Source: Soonwooa sp.
GTDB lineage: Bacteria; Bacteroidota; Bacteroidia; Flavobacteriales; Weeksellaceae
Length of the DNA stretch: 60,835 nucleotides
Assembly (NCBI RefSeq): GCF_030151385.1
Contig: NZ_JASLDS010000041.1
Location: forward strand, 1 to 60,835
Direction: 5' to 3'
Below, in pieces: positions 1-7,744 of this stretch. The notes below the pieces were generated by a model. The model made no database searches. It worked only from the letters and a program-made list of their open reading frames with translations, and was not told where the DNA came from. Within the stretch, counting starts at the first letter, position 1, and every line of letters starts with the position of its first letter. A program made the position numbers and the translations under genes.

Positions 1-779
1 TCAGCCAAATCGTAGGTTCTACAACTAATCTAGGTAATATGATGGTTGAGTCAACTGGTACAGTTACGACAAAAGCAACTGAAGAAAAGAAAAAACCTGG
101 TCTTGGAAGTATGATTTTGGGCGCTGCAACTAATGGAATTACTGGTACAGATCCTTTTACTTCAGGAAAATTATTCCAAAAAAGTACTGATCTACAAACG
201 AGTTTGGATAAATCGAAAAACAAAAACATTTTCCTTTCAAAGCGTTATGACGATTATATTACAACACATAAGACAGTAGCAATTATTCCTTTTTCTGTTG
301 ACATCGAAGGTGAAAACAAAAAACAAATTACCAGTAAGAAAGAACGTGTGCGCAACGAAAAAGAAATCGAAGAAAAAGTACAAGAAAGTCTTTATAAATT
401 CTTGTTAAGAAACCAAAACAACTATTCGATTGAATTTCAAGATATTAGCACAACTAATCTTAAACTAAAAAATAGCGGCATTATGTCGACTCTTTATACA
501 ACGAGCAAAGAAGAAATTGCGAAAGCATTAGGTGTTGACGCTGTTATTGCTGGCGATTATGTGCAAAAAATGAACAACAAAGAAAGTAAATCAGGTATCA
601 TTAAAATCACCTTATTCGACGGTGCTTCTGGCGATTGGGTTTGGAAATTGGATGAGAATGCTGGTTCCAAATATTCTCTAATCGATGAAACTGACAAACT
701 AATGAATAATCTTATGGATAAAGTGGTTAACTATTTCCCGTACCGAATTAGCACAGATAACAAAAAAGCAAGTAGATGA
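1..779 (+). CDS. CsgG/TolB-N-fold-like conserved protein, 5' partial
   Basis: The reading frame is open from base 3, before the first ATG at base 39, so the true start lies outside the window. The visible part has a Gly/Thr-rich stretch, a basic linker, then a block starting KTVAIIPFSVDI followed by a charged helix and the segment ALGVDAVIAGDYV. A hydrophobic strand ending in 'IPF', a helix, then 'GxDAVIxGxY' is the pattern of the CsgG/TolB-N-like fold of periplasmic and outer-membrane-associated proteins. The end of the protein (ITLFDGASGDWVWKLD) fits the last strands of that fold. The substrate and partner are unknown. It stands alone: the next gene is convergent. The family guess rests on the pattern only. 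Confidence 0.6.
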   Translation, partial: SQIVGSTTNLGNMMVESTGTVTTKATEEKKKPGLGSMILGAATNGITGTDPFTSGKLFQKSTDLQTSLDKSKNKNIFLSKRYDDYITTHKTVAIIPFSVDIEGENKKQITSKKERVRNEKEIEEKVQESLYKFLLRNQNNYSIEFQDISTTNLKLKNSGIMSTLYTTSKEEIAKALGVDAVIAGDYVQKMNNKESKSGIIKITLFDGASGDWVWKLDENAGSKYSLIDETDKLMNNLMDKVVNYFPYRISTDNKKASR

Positions 780-1118
780 TTTGTATTGTTTGAAAAAGGA
801 AATTGTAACAATCATTCGACAATAATTTTCATTTGTAAAATCTCTATGTCTGCCTTTGAACACGCAACTTTAACATAGATTTCAGTATTTCAATCTAACT
901 TACGAATGGCTTTTAAAATCAAATTCACTGGAAAACTTCTACTTGCTTTATCGTTTTCTTTTGGAAGTCGAATGATCTGTTACTTTTTCTTTTCTTAAGA
1001 TTAAAAAACGCTAAAAACCATCATTATATTTTACCTTTTTTCAGTTCGCTGAAAAATCAAATCGGGAGCAACTTTGTTGCTCCCGATTCTTTATTATTTA
1101 ATAAGCTTTTAGACAATC
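780..1118. other. Intergenic region between convergent genes
   Basis: This 339-bp gap separates the first gene from alaS, whose 3' end faces it. The only clear structure is the alaS terminator at 1060-1088. A 30-codon open frame at 906-998 has a hydrophobic middle but no recognisable promoter or family, so I do not call it a gene. Confidence 0.5.
1060..1088 (-). terminator. Intrinsic terminator of alaS
   Basis: A 12-bp perfect stem, AATCGGGAGCAA paired with TTGCTCCCGATT around a 5-nt loop, lies 31 bases past the alaS stop. Read on the minus strand it is followed by GATTTTTC, a short U-tract. Confidence 0.85.
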
Positions 1119-3722
1119 TTACAATCCTAAAGCCTTCTGATAAGCATTTTCCAATCCATCCAAATTCTTTCCACCAGCAGTTGCAAAACCTGGATTTCCA
1201 CCACCGCCGCCTTGGATTTCTTTTGCTAAATCTTTTACGACTGCACCTGCTTGATATGTTGCTTCCAAATCTGCTGAAACACCAACGGTAATCATTGGTT
1301 TTCCATCAGCGTCAGAAAGGATAATTGTTACAGAATTTGGAATTTCACGCTTCAATTCGAAAACGATGTCTTTTACGGAAGCAGCATCCAAAGAGGTTTT
1401 TTTCACCAACAATTGCTTGTCGCCTTTTTGCTCATAAGCGTTTTTCCAATCAGAGATTTCGCCTTTTGCTTTTTCTTTTTTGAAAGCATCTAATTCAACT
1501 TTTAAAAGGTGATTTTCCTCCATTAATTTCTCAACAGATTTCAAAACATCTTTTGACTTCAATAATTGAGAAAGCTCAGAAATTTGATTTTCTAAAGATT
1601 GATAATATTCTTGCGCTTTATCACCAGATATAGCTTCAATTCTTCTAATTCCAGCTGCTGCGGAAGCTTCAGAAACCAATTTGAAATGTCCGATTTCGCC
1701 CGTCGATTTCACGTGCGTTCCACCACAAAGTTCTTTTGAACTTCCAAACTGAATCATTCTAACATTATCGCCATATTTTTCACCAAATAAAGCCATTGCA
1801 CCTTTGTCTAAAGCTTCCTGAATAGGAATATTTCTGAACTCTTGAAGTACAATATTTTCTTTGATTTTAGCATTTACTTTTTCCTCAACCAAAGCCAATT
1901 CTTCTTCATTCATTTTACTGAAATGCGAGAAGTCGAAACGCAAATAATCTGGACCAACATATGAACCTTTTTGCTCAACATGCGTTCCTAAAACGTCTCT
2001 CAAAGCTTCGTGCAACAAGTGTGTTCCCGAGTGATTTCCTTGAGAATTTCTTCTGTCAGACGAATTTACTTTAGCATAGAAAACCGCAGAAATATCTTTC
2101 GGAAGTTCTTTAATCAAAGAAATAATTAAATTATTTTCTTTTTTTGTTTCTAAAACTTCGATGTTTTCAACTGCATTTTCCAAACTTCCTTTATCACCAA
2201 CTTGTCCACCTCCTTCTGGATAGAAAGGCGTATTATCTAAAACGATTTGATAAAACTCACCGTCTTTATTTTCAATTTTTCTGTAACGCGTAACGACAAC
2301 TTCGTTTTCTGTTTTGTCGTAACCAACAAAAGTTTCTGGTTTTTCTTCTAAAACAACCCAATCATAAACTTTCGCTGCCGAATCTTTTTTAGAACGTTGC
2401 TTTTGTTTTTGTAATTCAGCTTCGAAACCTGCTTCATCAATGGTTAAACCTTTTTCTTCCGCAATAATTCTCGTTAAATCATCTGGGAAACCGTACGTAT
2501 CATACAATTCGAAAACTTCTTCGCTTGGAAGAACCTTTTCGCCTTTGGCAGTCGTTTGTTCAATTAATTTCTGAACTCTTACCAAACCGTTCTCAATCGT
2601 TCTTAAGAAAGAAATTTCTTCTTCTTTAATAACTTCTGTAACCAAAGTTTCTTGCTTCACGATTTCTGGGAAAGTAGCGCCCATTTGGTTTTTAAGAACG
2701 TCAACCAACTGATAAAGGAAAGCTTCTTTCATGCCTAAAAAACGATATGCATAAGAAATTCCTCTTCTCAAAATTCTACGGATAACATAACCTGCTCCAT
2801 TGTTAGAAGGCAACTGTCCATCTGCAATAGCAAACGAAACCGCACGAATATGATCCACCACAACACGAATTGCAATGTCTTTTTCGTCTGTTAAAATTCC
2901 GGTATATTTTTTCCCTGAAAGTTCTTCAACCTTAGCAATTAAAGGTGTGAAAACATCAGTGTCATAATTTGATTCTTTGTGTTGTAAAGCCATACAAAGA
3001 CGCTCGAAGCCCATTCCGGTATCGATGTGTTTTGCGGGAAGATTTTCTAAACTTCCGTCCGCTTTACGGTTGTATTGCATGAAAACAAGGTTCCAGATTT
3101 CCACAACTTGCGGATGGTCGTTGTTCACCAATTCAAGACCAGAAATTTTTGCTTTTTCCTCAGCACTTCTCAAATCCACATGAATTTCCGAACATGGTCC
3201 ACAAGGTCCACTTGCACCCATTTCCCAGAAATTGTCTTTCTTGTTTCCGTTGATAATACGACTTTCGTCAATATGAGATTTCCAAATATCATAAGCTTCG
3301 GTATCTCTGTCCAAATTTTCGGAAGCGTCGCCTTCAAAAATGGTTACGTAAAGATTTTCCTTTGGAATTCCGTAAACTTCAGTCAATAATTCCCAAGCCC
3401 AATCGATGGCTTCTTTCTTGAAATAATCGCCAAAAGACCAGTTGCCCAACATTTCGAACATCGTGTGGTGATAGGTATCACGACCAACATCGTCCAAATC
3501 GTTGTGCTTTCCAGAAACTCTTAAACATTTTTGCGTGTCGGCAATTCTTGGAGATTTTGGCTCTTTGTAACCTAAAAAATAATCCTTGAATTGTGTCATT
3601 CCCGAATTGGAGAACATCAAAGTAGGATCATCTTTCAAAACAATTGGCGCAGAAGGCACAATAAGGTGCTCTTTGCTTTTGAAAAAGTCTAAAAATTGCT
3701 GGCGTATTTCTTGTGAAGTCAT
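1119..3722 (-). CDS. alaS: Alanine--tRNA ligase
   Basis: Charges tRNA-Ala with alanine in the cytoplasm and edits mischarged Ser/Gly. The N-terminus (MTSQEIRQQFLDFFKSKEH) and the class II core are typical. The editing domain carries HSGTHLLHEAL and, downstream, CGGTHVKSTGEIGHF, which together supply the zinc-binding His/Cys set. The C-terminal DHHA1 domain ends with the glycine run GGGGGNPGFATAGG. The frame opens 16 codons further upstream (3770), but those codons are translated from a degenerate AAAAGCC repeat. The ATG at 3722 matches the family N-terminus and gives 867 residues, a normal length. A minus-strand TAnnTTTG element at 3782-3775 would place the transcript start near 3768, leaving a leader of about 45 nt that includes the repeat. 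Confidence 0.97.
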   Translation of the reverse strand: MTSQEIRQQFLDFFKSKEHLIVPSAPIVLKDDPTLMFSNSGMTQFKDYFLGYKEPKSPRIADTQKCLRVSGKHNDLDDVGRDTYHHTMFEMLGNWSFGDYFKKEAIDWAWELLTEVYGIPKENLYVTIFEGDASENLDRDTEAYDIWKSHIDESRIINGNKKDNFWEMGASGPCGPCSEIHVDLRSAEEKAKISGLELVNNDHPQVVEIWNLVFMQYNRKADGSLENLPAKHIDTGMGFERLCMALQHKESNYDTDVFTPLIAKVEELSGKKYTGILTDEKDIAIRVVVDHIRAVSFAIADGQLPSNNGAGYVIRRILRRGISYAYRFLGMKEAFLYQLVDVLKNQMGATFPEIVKQETLVTEVIKEEEISFLRTIENGLVRVQKLIEQTTAKGEKVLPSEEVFELYDTYGFPDDLTRIIAEEKGLTIDEAGFEAELQKQKQRSKKDSAAKVYDWVVLEEKPETFVGYDKTENEVVVTRYRKIENKDGEFYQIVLDNTPFYPEGGGQVGDKGSLENAVENIEVLETKKENNLIISLIKELPKDISAVFYAKVNSSDRRNSQGNHSGTHLLHEALRDVLGTHVEQKGSYVGPDYLRFDFSHFSKMNEEELALVEEKVNAKIKENIVLQEFRNIPIQEALDKGAMALFGEKYGDNVRMIQFGSSKELCGGTHVKSTGEIGHFKLVSEASAAAGIRRIEAISGDKAQEYYQSLENQISELSQLLKSKDVLKSVEKLMEENHLLKVELDAFKKEKAKGEISDWKNAYEQKGDKQLLVKKTSLDAASVKDIVFELKREIPNSVTIILSDADGKPMITVGVSADLEATYQAGAVVKDLAKEIQGGGGGNPGFATAGGKNLDGLENAYQKALGL

Positions 3723-3761
3723 ATATTTTGGCTTTTGGCTTTTAGCATATTGCTGATAGCC
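3723..3761 (-). repeat. Degenerate AAAAGCC repeat in the alaS leader
   Basis: On the minus strand the bases before the alaS ATG read as tandem variants of one unit (GCTATCAGC, AATATGCT, AAAAGCC, AAAAGCC, AAAATAT). This low-complexity block looks like the short degenerate arrays found between genes at 42.8 and 43.1 kb, but has a different unit. It explains why the open frame extends upstream of the real start. Confidence 0.5.
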
Positions 3762-3774
3762 TTTTAACAAGTTG

Positions 3775-3782
3775 CAAATTTA
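3775..3782 (-). promoter_or_regulatory. Bacteroidota -7 element for alaS
   Basis: Minus-strand TAAATTTG fits TAnnTTTG exactly. No good -33 TTTG/TTG is found 19-21 bases upstream, so this is a partial match. It supports the start at 3722. Confidence 0.45.
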
Positions 3783-3888
3783 GTGAATTTTATCATCTTT
3801 TTGGATAGAAAAATTTCGGTATTAAAATTTAAAAAAGTTCTAAATATTTACTACCGAAATCACCTAAAGAAAACATATCCTCAACAAG

Positions 3889-4006
3889 TCCGAAATCGCG
3901 GCCGGGATAGTAAGGGCGCGAGCGAAGCGAGCGGTCTTAAGAAAAAGCCTAGGACAAGCTTAGGCTTTCTGAAGACGAAACCCCTGAATAGCCCGAATTG
4001 TCCGCC
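3889..4006. ncRNA. Candidate structured RNA between alaS and the L,D-transpeptidase gene
   Basis: This stretch is markedly GC-richer than its AT-rich flanks and folds on itself. A long hairpin runs from 3934 to 3976: GTCTT, AGAAA and GCCTA pair with TAGGC, TTTCT and AAGAC with only a mismatch and a 2-nt bulge, closing on a 9-nt loop. Outside it, GCGG (3899-3902) can pair with CCGC (4002-4005), CGGG (3903-3906) with CCCG (3992-3995), and GGG (3914-3916) with CCC. Between them is a GC-rich GCGAGCGAAGCGAGCG segment. The nested pairing suggests an RNA element or a transcribed repeat rather than a protein. From memory it resembles a conserved flavobacterial intergenic element, possibly the Rfam flavo-1 motif, but I cannot confirm that or the strand. 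Confidence 0.45.
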
Positions 4007-4021
4007 AAAATAAAAATTAAA

Positions 4022-4672
4022 CTAATTGTAAATCCACATCAAAACAGGCTTTTTGGAAGCTTTTAATTGTGGGGCAATCTCACGAAAAGCGTTATTGGAA
4101 ACTGTTGGACAGCCCCAACCTTCGGGTGAACCATTCGGAAAAATATCTTCGTCGCTCATCTTCTCCCACGAATGAAAAACAATAATTCGCTTGACTGCAT
4201 TGCTGTTGGAATCTTCCAAACCGTGCATCAAATACTTGGTATTAACACCCCAATTGCTATAGCCACGAGCACCCAACTTGTACTTTCCCAAAGACGAGCG
4301 ATGACTGTCCTCGACATTGCTAAATGTTGGATTATCTTTGGTTTCATCCTCGCCCCACGATGCATCACCGCAACCATGACCAACAAGGTATTTGTTGATT
4401 ATTTCTTGTTTTTTGAAATCATAAACGAGAAATCTTTTAACACCCAAATGCAAACTCATGTCAATAAGAATACAAAAATCGGTGTTAAAGTTTTTTTCTT
4501 TACAGAAAGCAAAAGCTTCTTCGGCTTTTAGTTTTGTCTTTTCTAAATTGAGTTCGGGTTTTTCTTGCTTAACAAACGCCTTGGTTGTTGTAATCATTTT
4601 TTTCTGTTCCAAAATTTCTTTTGAACAGCTGTAAAATGATACCAATAAAAAGACGAAGCAAAGCGTCCTCAT
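4022..4672 (-). CDS. Murein L,D-transpeptidase catalytic-domain lipoprotein (YkuD_2-like)
   Basis: A 216-residue exported protein. The N-terminus MRTLCFVFLLVSFYSC is a lipoprotein signal with Cys16 as the likely acylated residue. The second half carries the conserved pattern of the L,D-transpeptidase-like family: HG in 'YLMHGLE', 'IIVFHSWE' and the catalytic-Cys motif EGWGCPTVSN. These enzymes form or trim 3-3 cross-links in peptidoglycan, or attach proteins to it, through a Cys/His pair. The ATG lies one base after the stop of the DUF2459 gene, so the two are almost certainly co-transcribed and probably translationally coupled. The family assignment is good; the exact reaction is not shown. 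Confidence 0.85.
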   Translation of the reverse strand: MRTLCFVFLLVSFYSCSKEILEQKKMITTTKAFVKQEKPELNLEKTKLKAEEAFAFCKEKNFNTDFCILIDMSLHLGVKRFLVYDFKKQEIINKYLVGHGCGDASWGEDETKDNPTFSNVEDSHRSSLGKYKLGARGYSNWGVNTKYLMHGLEDSNSNAVKRIIVFHSWEKMSDEDIFPNGSPEGWGCPTVSNNAFREIAPQLKASKKPVLMWIYN

Positions 4673-4673
4673 G

Positions 4674-5354
4674 CTATTTATAATGTCTGAAAATTCCGAA
4701 ATCGCTTGGTGTCCAAAGTGCGGCTTTTTGTCCAGCAGCTTTTAGAGCGTTGTTCGCCCAAGTATTACAAGTGTACAAAAAGCTGTAGCTGCCTTGTGCA
4801 TCGTAGAAAGCATCATTGTTTCCGTAAACTGCATCAGTCGGAATTAACTCATAGTTTCCATTTGCATCTTTATCAAATCGAGCGTCGATATAATTAACAA
4901 GATTCTGATATTGCTTTTCAGTCAACATAATTTTTTTGCAATCGTCACCTTCTTTCATTTGGTTGTAAAAAGTCACGTGCATCGCCGAATCGCTCAACCA
5001 AAATGCAGCTTTGAAAGCTGTCGAAAATTTGAGATCTGCCCAAGTCGGCGTATCCAGATAAAAGCCTTTGTCACCCCAACCAAACGACGTGTATTTGAAA
5101 TCCGTTTGTTTGCCTTTGGTATTAGAATAAAGAATTTTGGTGCTCCAATCCATTTGAGCTGTTTTGGTAGGCACCACAATATCGGTATGCACGCCATTGG
5201 TAAGAATGTAAGCCTCGACAACTTTGGGATCTGTGGTTTCTTCCGCTTTCACAGGAATCATCGGCAACAATAGCGCGAAAATTACGTACAAAATTACAAT
5301 TCCGATAATGCCACCGATTATCTTTAGAATACTAAAAAGTATTTTCTTCATCAA
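4674..5354 (-). CDS. DUF2459 / TIGR02117 family membrane-anchored protein
   Basis: 226 residues. One strong hydrophobic segment at about residues 5-35 acts as an uncleaved anchor or signal, followed by a globular periplasmic domain. Family marks are NGVHTDIVVP, FGWGDKGFYLDTPTW and, near the end, YTCNTWANNALKAAG. The conserved His, Asp and Cys look like a papain/NlpC-like or transpeptidase-like catalytic set, but no function is established for this family that I know of. Its pairing with a peptidoglycan L,D-transpeptidase-like lipoprotein (1-base gap) suggests an envelope role. That is inference from context. Confidence 0.8.
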   Translation of the reverse strand: MMKKILFSILKIIGGIIGIVILYVIFALLLPMIPVKAEETTDPKVVEAYILTNGVHTDIVVPTKTAQMDWSTKILYSNTKGKQTDFKYTSFGWGDKGFYLDTPTWADLKFSTAFKAAFWLSDSAMHVTFYNQMKEGDDCKKIMLTEKQYQNLVNYIDARFDKDANGNYELIPTDAVYGNNDAFYDAQGSYSFLYTCNTWANNALKAAGQKAALWTPSDFGIFRHYK

Positions 5355-5477
5355 AATTAATTTTAAAAATTAAATATAGGATAAAAATTAAGATCTCAGC
5401 AACAAAAAATTAACATCAAAAATTAAATATTATTAAATGCATTTTATTATATTTAAGAAACCAAAACACACATTTTT

Positions 5478-5558
5478 ATGCAAAAAAATCAGAAAAACAA
5501 CCGTCGATTCAAATTCCGAGTAAAAGTAGCGCCTAAAAGATTCCAGAAAAAATATTAA
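5478..5558 (+). CDS. Possible 26-residue basic peptide
   Basis: An ATG at 5478 opens a 26-codon frame. About half its residues are Lys or Arg (start MQKNQKNNRRFKFRV, end KRFQKKY), and it ends with TAA overlapping the queG stop on the other strand. Such composition is seen in small RNA- or ribosome-associated peptides, but I recognise no family. An AT-rich stretch lies in front without a clear TAnnTTTG element. The overlap with the 3' end of queG is only 4 bases, so the codons are not a shadow of that gene. Treat as a hypothesis. Confidence 0.3.
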   Translation: MQKNQKNNRRFKFRVKVAPKRFQKKY

Positions 5559-6481
5559 TCTGACAGGAAATCCAAATTGCGCTTAAGACCCGCAAATTTG
5601 GTTCTTTTAACCGGTGACTTTCTGAAAACCGAAGAAAAAATCTCTTGGGTTATTTCTTTCCACTCCTTTTTGGTGAAGTTTTGCAAAGCTTCATTAGGGT
5701 GGAATTTCTCTTCTAATGTCGGCGCAGAAAAGCGATTCCAAGGACAAACATCTTGACAAATATCGCAACCAAACATCCAATTTTCCATTTTGGATTTGAA
5801 AGCATCAGGGATTTCTTCCCGCAATTCTATGGTTGCATAAGAGATACATCTAGAGCCATCAATAATCTTTTCGTTAATAATAGCATCCGTTGGACAAGCG
5901 TCGATACATTTTCTACAAGTACCGCAATGATCGGTTGTTGCATGATCATAATCCAAATCCAAATCGCAAATAATCTCCGCTAGAAAAAAGAAAGAACCAC
6001 TTTGTTTGGTAATTAGATTTGCATTTTTACCAACCCAGCCAATGCCAGATTTTTTCGCCCACGCACGTTCGAGAACTGGCGCGGAATCTACAAAAATTCG
6101 AAAACCAAATTCACCAATTTCATCTTGAAGCTCTACAATCATTTCGCGAAGAATTTCCTTAATAACCTCATGATAATCTTCACCATAAGCGTATTTGGAA
6201 ATCTTCACAAGCTTGTCTTTGAACAAATCTTCTTTTGGAAAATAATTGTAACTAAGCGAAATAACGGATCGAGAACCTTCTACCAACAAACGTGGATCGA
6301 GACGTTTGTCAAAATAATTCTCCATGTATTTCATTTCGCCATGGAAATTATTTTTTAGCCAAGCTTCTAATCTTGGTGCTTCCTCTTCCAAAAATTCTGA
6401 CTTTGAAATACCACAAGACTGAAAGCCAAATTTCTTGGCTTTATCTTTAATTAATCTTGTCAAATTTTCTTTTGAAGTCAC
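5555..6481 (-). CDS. queG: Epoxyqueuosine reductase QueG
   Basis: Catalyses the last step of queuosine tRNA modification, reducing epoxyqueuosine to queuosine with cobalamin and two [4Fe-4S] clusters. Cluster ligands are visible as CGTCRKCIDAC (Cys186, 189, 192, 196) and CDICQDVC (Cys239, 242, 246). The active-site segment VDSAPVLERAWA contains the family's conserved Asp (Asp132 here). The length of 308 residues is short, as in forms lacking the C-terminal HEAT repeat. A minus-strand TAACTTTG at 6494-6487 lies just before the start; its transcript would be almost leaderless. Confidence 0.95.
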   Translation of the reverse strand: MTSKENLTRLIKDKAKKFGFQSCGISKSEFLEEEAPRLEAWLKNNFHGEMKYMENYFDKRLDPRLLVEGSRSVISLSYNYFPKEDLFKDKLVKISKYAYGEDYHEVIKEILREMIVELQDEIGEFGFRIFVDSAPVLERAWAKKSGIGWVGKNANLITKQSGSFFFLAEIICDLDLDYDHATTDHCGTCRKCIDACPTDAIINEKIIDGSRCISYATIELREEIPDAFKSKMENWMFGCDICQDVCPWNRFSAPTLEEKFHPNEALQNFTKKEWKEITQEIFSSVFRKSPVKRTKFAGLKRNLDFLSD

Positions 6482-6611
6482 GATTGCAAAGTTAAGTTTT
6501 CTAAAGCATTATTGAAAAGTCTAGAAATTTTAAATAAAATTTATAATTTATGAAAAGATGAATCCAAAAATTAAGTTGTAGTTTTGTTAAGAATCAAAAA
6601 AATAAATAAAA

Positions 6612-6905
6612 ATGGCTATTGAAGACGTATTATTAGCTGGTAACTATCATCTTATCGATGTTCGCGAACCAATGGAATTAGAAATGGATGGACATATTGA
6701 AGAAGCTCAAAATATTCCACTTGGCGAACTTGAAGATCGCAAACAAGAAATCTTAAACCTAAGCGGAACCAAAATTTTCTTTTGCAGAAGTGGTAATCGC
6801 TCTGGAAAAGCTGTTGATTATTTTAAATCTGAAGGTTTGACAGATGTGTACAATGGCGGTGGCTACAACGACCTAAGTGTAGTTTTAGAAAATTTGAAGA
6901 AATAA
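6612..6905 (+). CDS. Single-domain rhodanese-like protein
   Basis: A 97-residue stand-alone rhodanese domain. Motifs are LIDVREPMELEMDGHIEEA near the N-terminus and the catalytic loop CRSGNRSG with Cys58, followed by a short helix and the GGYNDL segment. Family members carry persulfide sulfur on the Cys; the acceptor here is unknown. No signal peptide, so it is cytoplasmic. A TAGTTTTG element at 6579-6586 fits a -7 box about 26 bases before the ATG, but no -33 match is evident. The DinB gene follows after 16 bases, so they may share a transcript. Confidence 0.9.
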   Translation: MAIEDVLLAGNYHLIDVREPMELEMDGHIEEAQNIPLGELEDRKQEILNLSGTKIFFCRSGNRSGKAVDYFKSEGLTDVYNGGGYNDLSVVLENLKK

Positions 6906-6921
6906 TTTTATTGATAAATCG

Positions 6922-7413
6922 ATGAGCATAAAAGACGGAATTTTAGCAGAGTTAAAACACGAAACCAATAATACGAGACGTGTCCTTAATAACCTAAATG
7001 AAGAAAATTGGGGATGGAAACCTCACGAAAAATCAATGTCTGTTGGTGATCTTGCTGGTCACATTGTAGAGTTACATTCTTGGGTTGCAGGTGCAGCAGA
7101 TAAAGATGTTTTCGATTTCCATACGGATTACAAACCAATGGGAAAATATACTTTGGAGGAGTTAAAAAATAAACTTGATGAAAACTACCAAAAGAATGTT
7201 GATTTTGTAAACTCTAAAGACGAAGATTTTTGGTTACAAGATTGGACATTAAAGGCTGGTGATCATGTAATCTCTCAGTTGCCAAGATTGGGCGCTATTC
7301 GTTATATTATTACCAATCACCTTATCCACCACAGAGGACAATTGACGGTCTACATGAGAATGTTAGACCTTCCTTTACCTGGAATCTATGGACCTTCTGC
7401 TGACGAAAAATAG
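6922..7413 (+). CDS. DinB family protein
   Basis: 163 residues with the DinB four-helix-bundle layout. The three expected metal-binding His appear as H in GDLAGHIVELHSW and in LIHHRGQLTVYMR near the C-terminus. DinB proteins are metal-dependent and include thiol-dependent detoxification enzymes, but most, including this one, have no assigned reaction. It lies 16 bases after the rhodanese gene. A shared sulfur or thiol context is possible but unproven. A strong bidirectional terminator follows. Confidence 0.88.
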   Translation: MSIKDGILAELKHETNNTRRVLNNLNEENWGWKPHEKSMSVGDLAGHIVELHSWVAGAADKDVFDFHTDYKPMGKYTLEELKNKLDENYQKNVDFVNSKDEDFWLQDWTLKAGDHVISQLPRLGAIRYIITNHLIHHRGQLTVYMRMLDLPLPGIYGPSADEK

Positions 7414-7438
7414 TTGAAGTATCTAAATATAATAAACT

Positions 7439-7466
7439 AAAAAGTGGGAAAATTTCCCACTTTTTT
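7439..7466. terminator. Bidirectional terminator
   Basis: AAGTGGGAAA pairs with TTTCCCACTT, flanked by an A-run on the left and TTTTTT on the right. It serves the DinB transcript on the plus strand and the small lipoprotein gene on the minus strand; its T-run overlaps that gene's TAA. Confidence 0.85.
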
Positions 7467-7641
7467 ATTTTTTGCCACCACCCATTATTTTGGCAATAAT
7501 CCAAATAACTAAGGCAATGCCGCCGAACATTAATATAAATGCCCACCACATTCCCGCTTTGAAAACAGTATTAATGGCTTCGCAACTTGTTAACATAGAA
7601 ATGGCGAAAATAGCCATTAATCCTAAGGGTAACTTTTTCAT
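7465..7641 (-). CDS. Small 58-residue lipoprotein with one membrane segment
   Basis: The frame starts MKKLPLGLMAIFAISMLTSC, a textbook lipoprotein signal with Cys20. It continues EAINTVFKAGMWWAF, a hydrophobic stretch to about residue 52, and a glycine/lysine tail (MGGGKK). It is too short for most gene finders, but the signal, codon structure and terminators on both sides support a real gene. I know similar tiny lipoproteins from Chryseobacterium relatives, of unknown function. The hydrophobic segment after the lipid anchor suggests it is tethered at both ends or forms an oligomer in the membrane. Confidence 0.75.
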   Translation of the reverse strand: MKKLPLGLMAIFAISMLTSCEAINTVFKAGMWWAFILMFGGIALVIWIIAKIMGGGKK

Positions 7642-7695
7642 GATGTGAGAAATTTAGTGTTAAAAAATAATAACAATAATATTGCCATAACAAAA

Positions 7696-7720
7696 AAATC
7701 CTGCTAAGAATGCAGGATTT
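7696..7720 (-). terminator. Terminator of kbl
   Basis: AAATCCTGC/GCAGGATTT stem with a 7-nt loop. On the minus strand it is followed by a run of seven T. It lies 25 bases past the kbl stop. Confidence 0.85.
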
Positions 7721-7744
7721 TAAGACTATTTTAAGTTTTTCGTA

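Noticed and set aside
906..998. 30-codon frame with hydrophobic middle
   Set aside because: No promoter, no recognisable signal cleavage site and no terminator of its own.
3783..4013. A 76-codon open frame through the GC-rich element between alaS and the L,D-transpeptidase gene
   Set aside because: The last two thirds lie in a sequence that folds into nested hairpins, the protein part is low in hydrophobic core residues, and the start sits in unrelated A/T-rich DNA. A structured RNA explains it better.
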